Source: Bacteroidales bacterium UBA1736 (lineage in GTDB: Bacteria > Bacteroidota > Bacteroidia > Bacteroidales > UBA932). From it: a stretch of DNA of 6,329 nt. Below the pieces are notes generated by a model that had not been told where the DNA came from, did no database searches, and saw nothing but the letters and a program-made list of their open reading frames with translations. Where the stretch lies: assembly GCA_002315825.1 (NCBI GenBank), contig DCIC01000144.1:73860-80188 (forward strand), given 5' to 3'. Below, in pieces: positions 6,136 to 6,329 of the stretch (positions within the stretch are counted from its first letter, which is position 1; each line of letters begins with the position of its first letter). A program made the translations under genes and the position numbers.

Positions 6136-6329
6136 ATGACCAGAAATTCGTTCTTATTCTGCAGCCTTGCTGCATTGTCATTATGCTCATTGTCTTTTGC
6201 CCAGAGCAGGCAGACCAGGAAGGCCAATCCCGAAAATATGGCCGCAGTAGTGTCCAATACCAGAACGGAAATAATCCTTCCGGACGTTGATGGTTATAAG
6301 GCTCTGAAGACAGACCTTCATAATCATAC
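6136..6329 (+). CDS. Secreted PHP-domain phosphoesterase, partial: N-terminal 65 residues
   Basis: The visible part begins with a signal peptide at about residues 1-22 (MTRNSFLFCSLAALSLCSLSFA, followed by QS), then a short linker, a segment TEIILPDVDGYKALKTDLHNHT (44-65), and the window edge. The D-L-H-N-H-T ending matches motif I (D.H.H) of the PHP metal-dependent phosphoesterase domain, with His62 and His64 as expected metal ligands. The preceding 'PD..GY..LK.D.H.HT' wording is common in exported Bacteroidota PHP proteins, some of which are annotated as Sb-PDE-type phosphodiesterases. The remaining metal-binding motifs lie beyond the window, so substrate and catalytic completeness cannot be judged. 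ATG 6136 is chosen because the signal peptide starts there; an in-frame ATG at 6085 would add 17 residues before it and lies upstream of the putative promoter -7 box. It is transcribed divergently from the Omp85-like gene. Confidence 0.75.
   Translation, partial: MTRNSFLFCSLAALSLCSLSFAQSRQTRKANPENMAAVVSNTRTEIILPDVDGYKALKTDLHNH

Noticed and set aside
6060..6257. A 65-codon minus-strand open frame over the divergent promoter region
   Set aside because: It overlaps the signal peptide of the plus-strand PHP gene and both candidate promoters, and the translation resembles no family.

Overview
The window looks like a chromosomal segment from a member of the Bacteroidota, most likely a Bacteroidales-type organism. 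The evidence is threefold. The two candidate promoters match the Bacteroidota -7 consensus TAnnTTTG. The start codons sit behind A/T-rich leaders with no clear Shine-Dalgarno. The protein types (EttA ending its first motif set in a Bacteroidota-like way, a POTRA-less Omp85 barrel, an NPCBM glycosidase, a secreted PHP protein) are all familiar in that phylum. I cannot name a genus. I see no RNA gene, CRISPR, insertion sequence, phage gene or plasmid function.

From right to left, a tightly packed minus-strand series fills almost the whole window. It starts with an Omp85-type outer-membrane barrel protein (6015-4651). After 12 bases comes a large secreted NPCBM plus glycoside-hydrolase-like protein (4638-1840). 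After 82 bases comes a small outer-membrane beta-barrel protein (1757-1068), after 15 bases ridA (1052-678), and after 33 bases ettA (644 to beyond position 1, C-terminus missing). No convincing rho-independent terminator separates them, so one long transcription unit from a promoter near 6040-6047 is plausible. The A/T-rich 82-base gap could hold an extra start or control site.

At the right edge a gene diverges on the plus strand (6136 onward, truncated). It has a signal peptide followed by the first metal-binding motif of a PHP-domain phosphoesterase. The 120-base intergenic region 6016-6135 carries back-to-back -7 boxes, a G-rich tract between them and a short direct repeat with an 11-base period.

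Functionally, the left part is housekeeping: EttA gates translation elongation according to energy state, and RidA removes reactive enamine/imine intermediates. The right part is cell-envelope and glycan related. A periplasmic or surface glycosidase of a poorly described family sits between two outer-membrane barrel proteins, with no SusC/SusD pair visible in the window. That glycosidase and its Omp85 partner are the most interesting content here. Everything else is ordinary.
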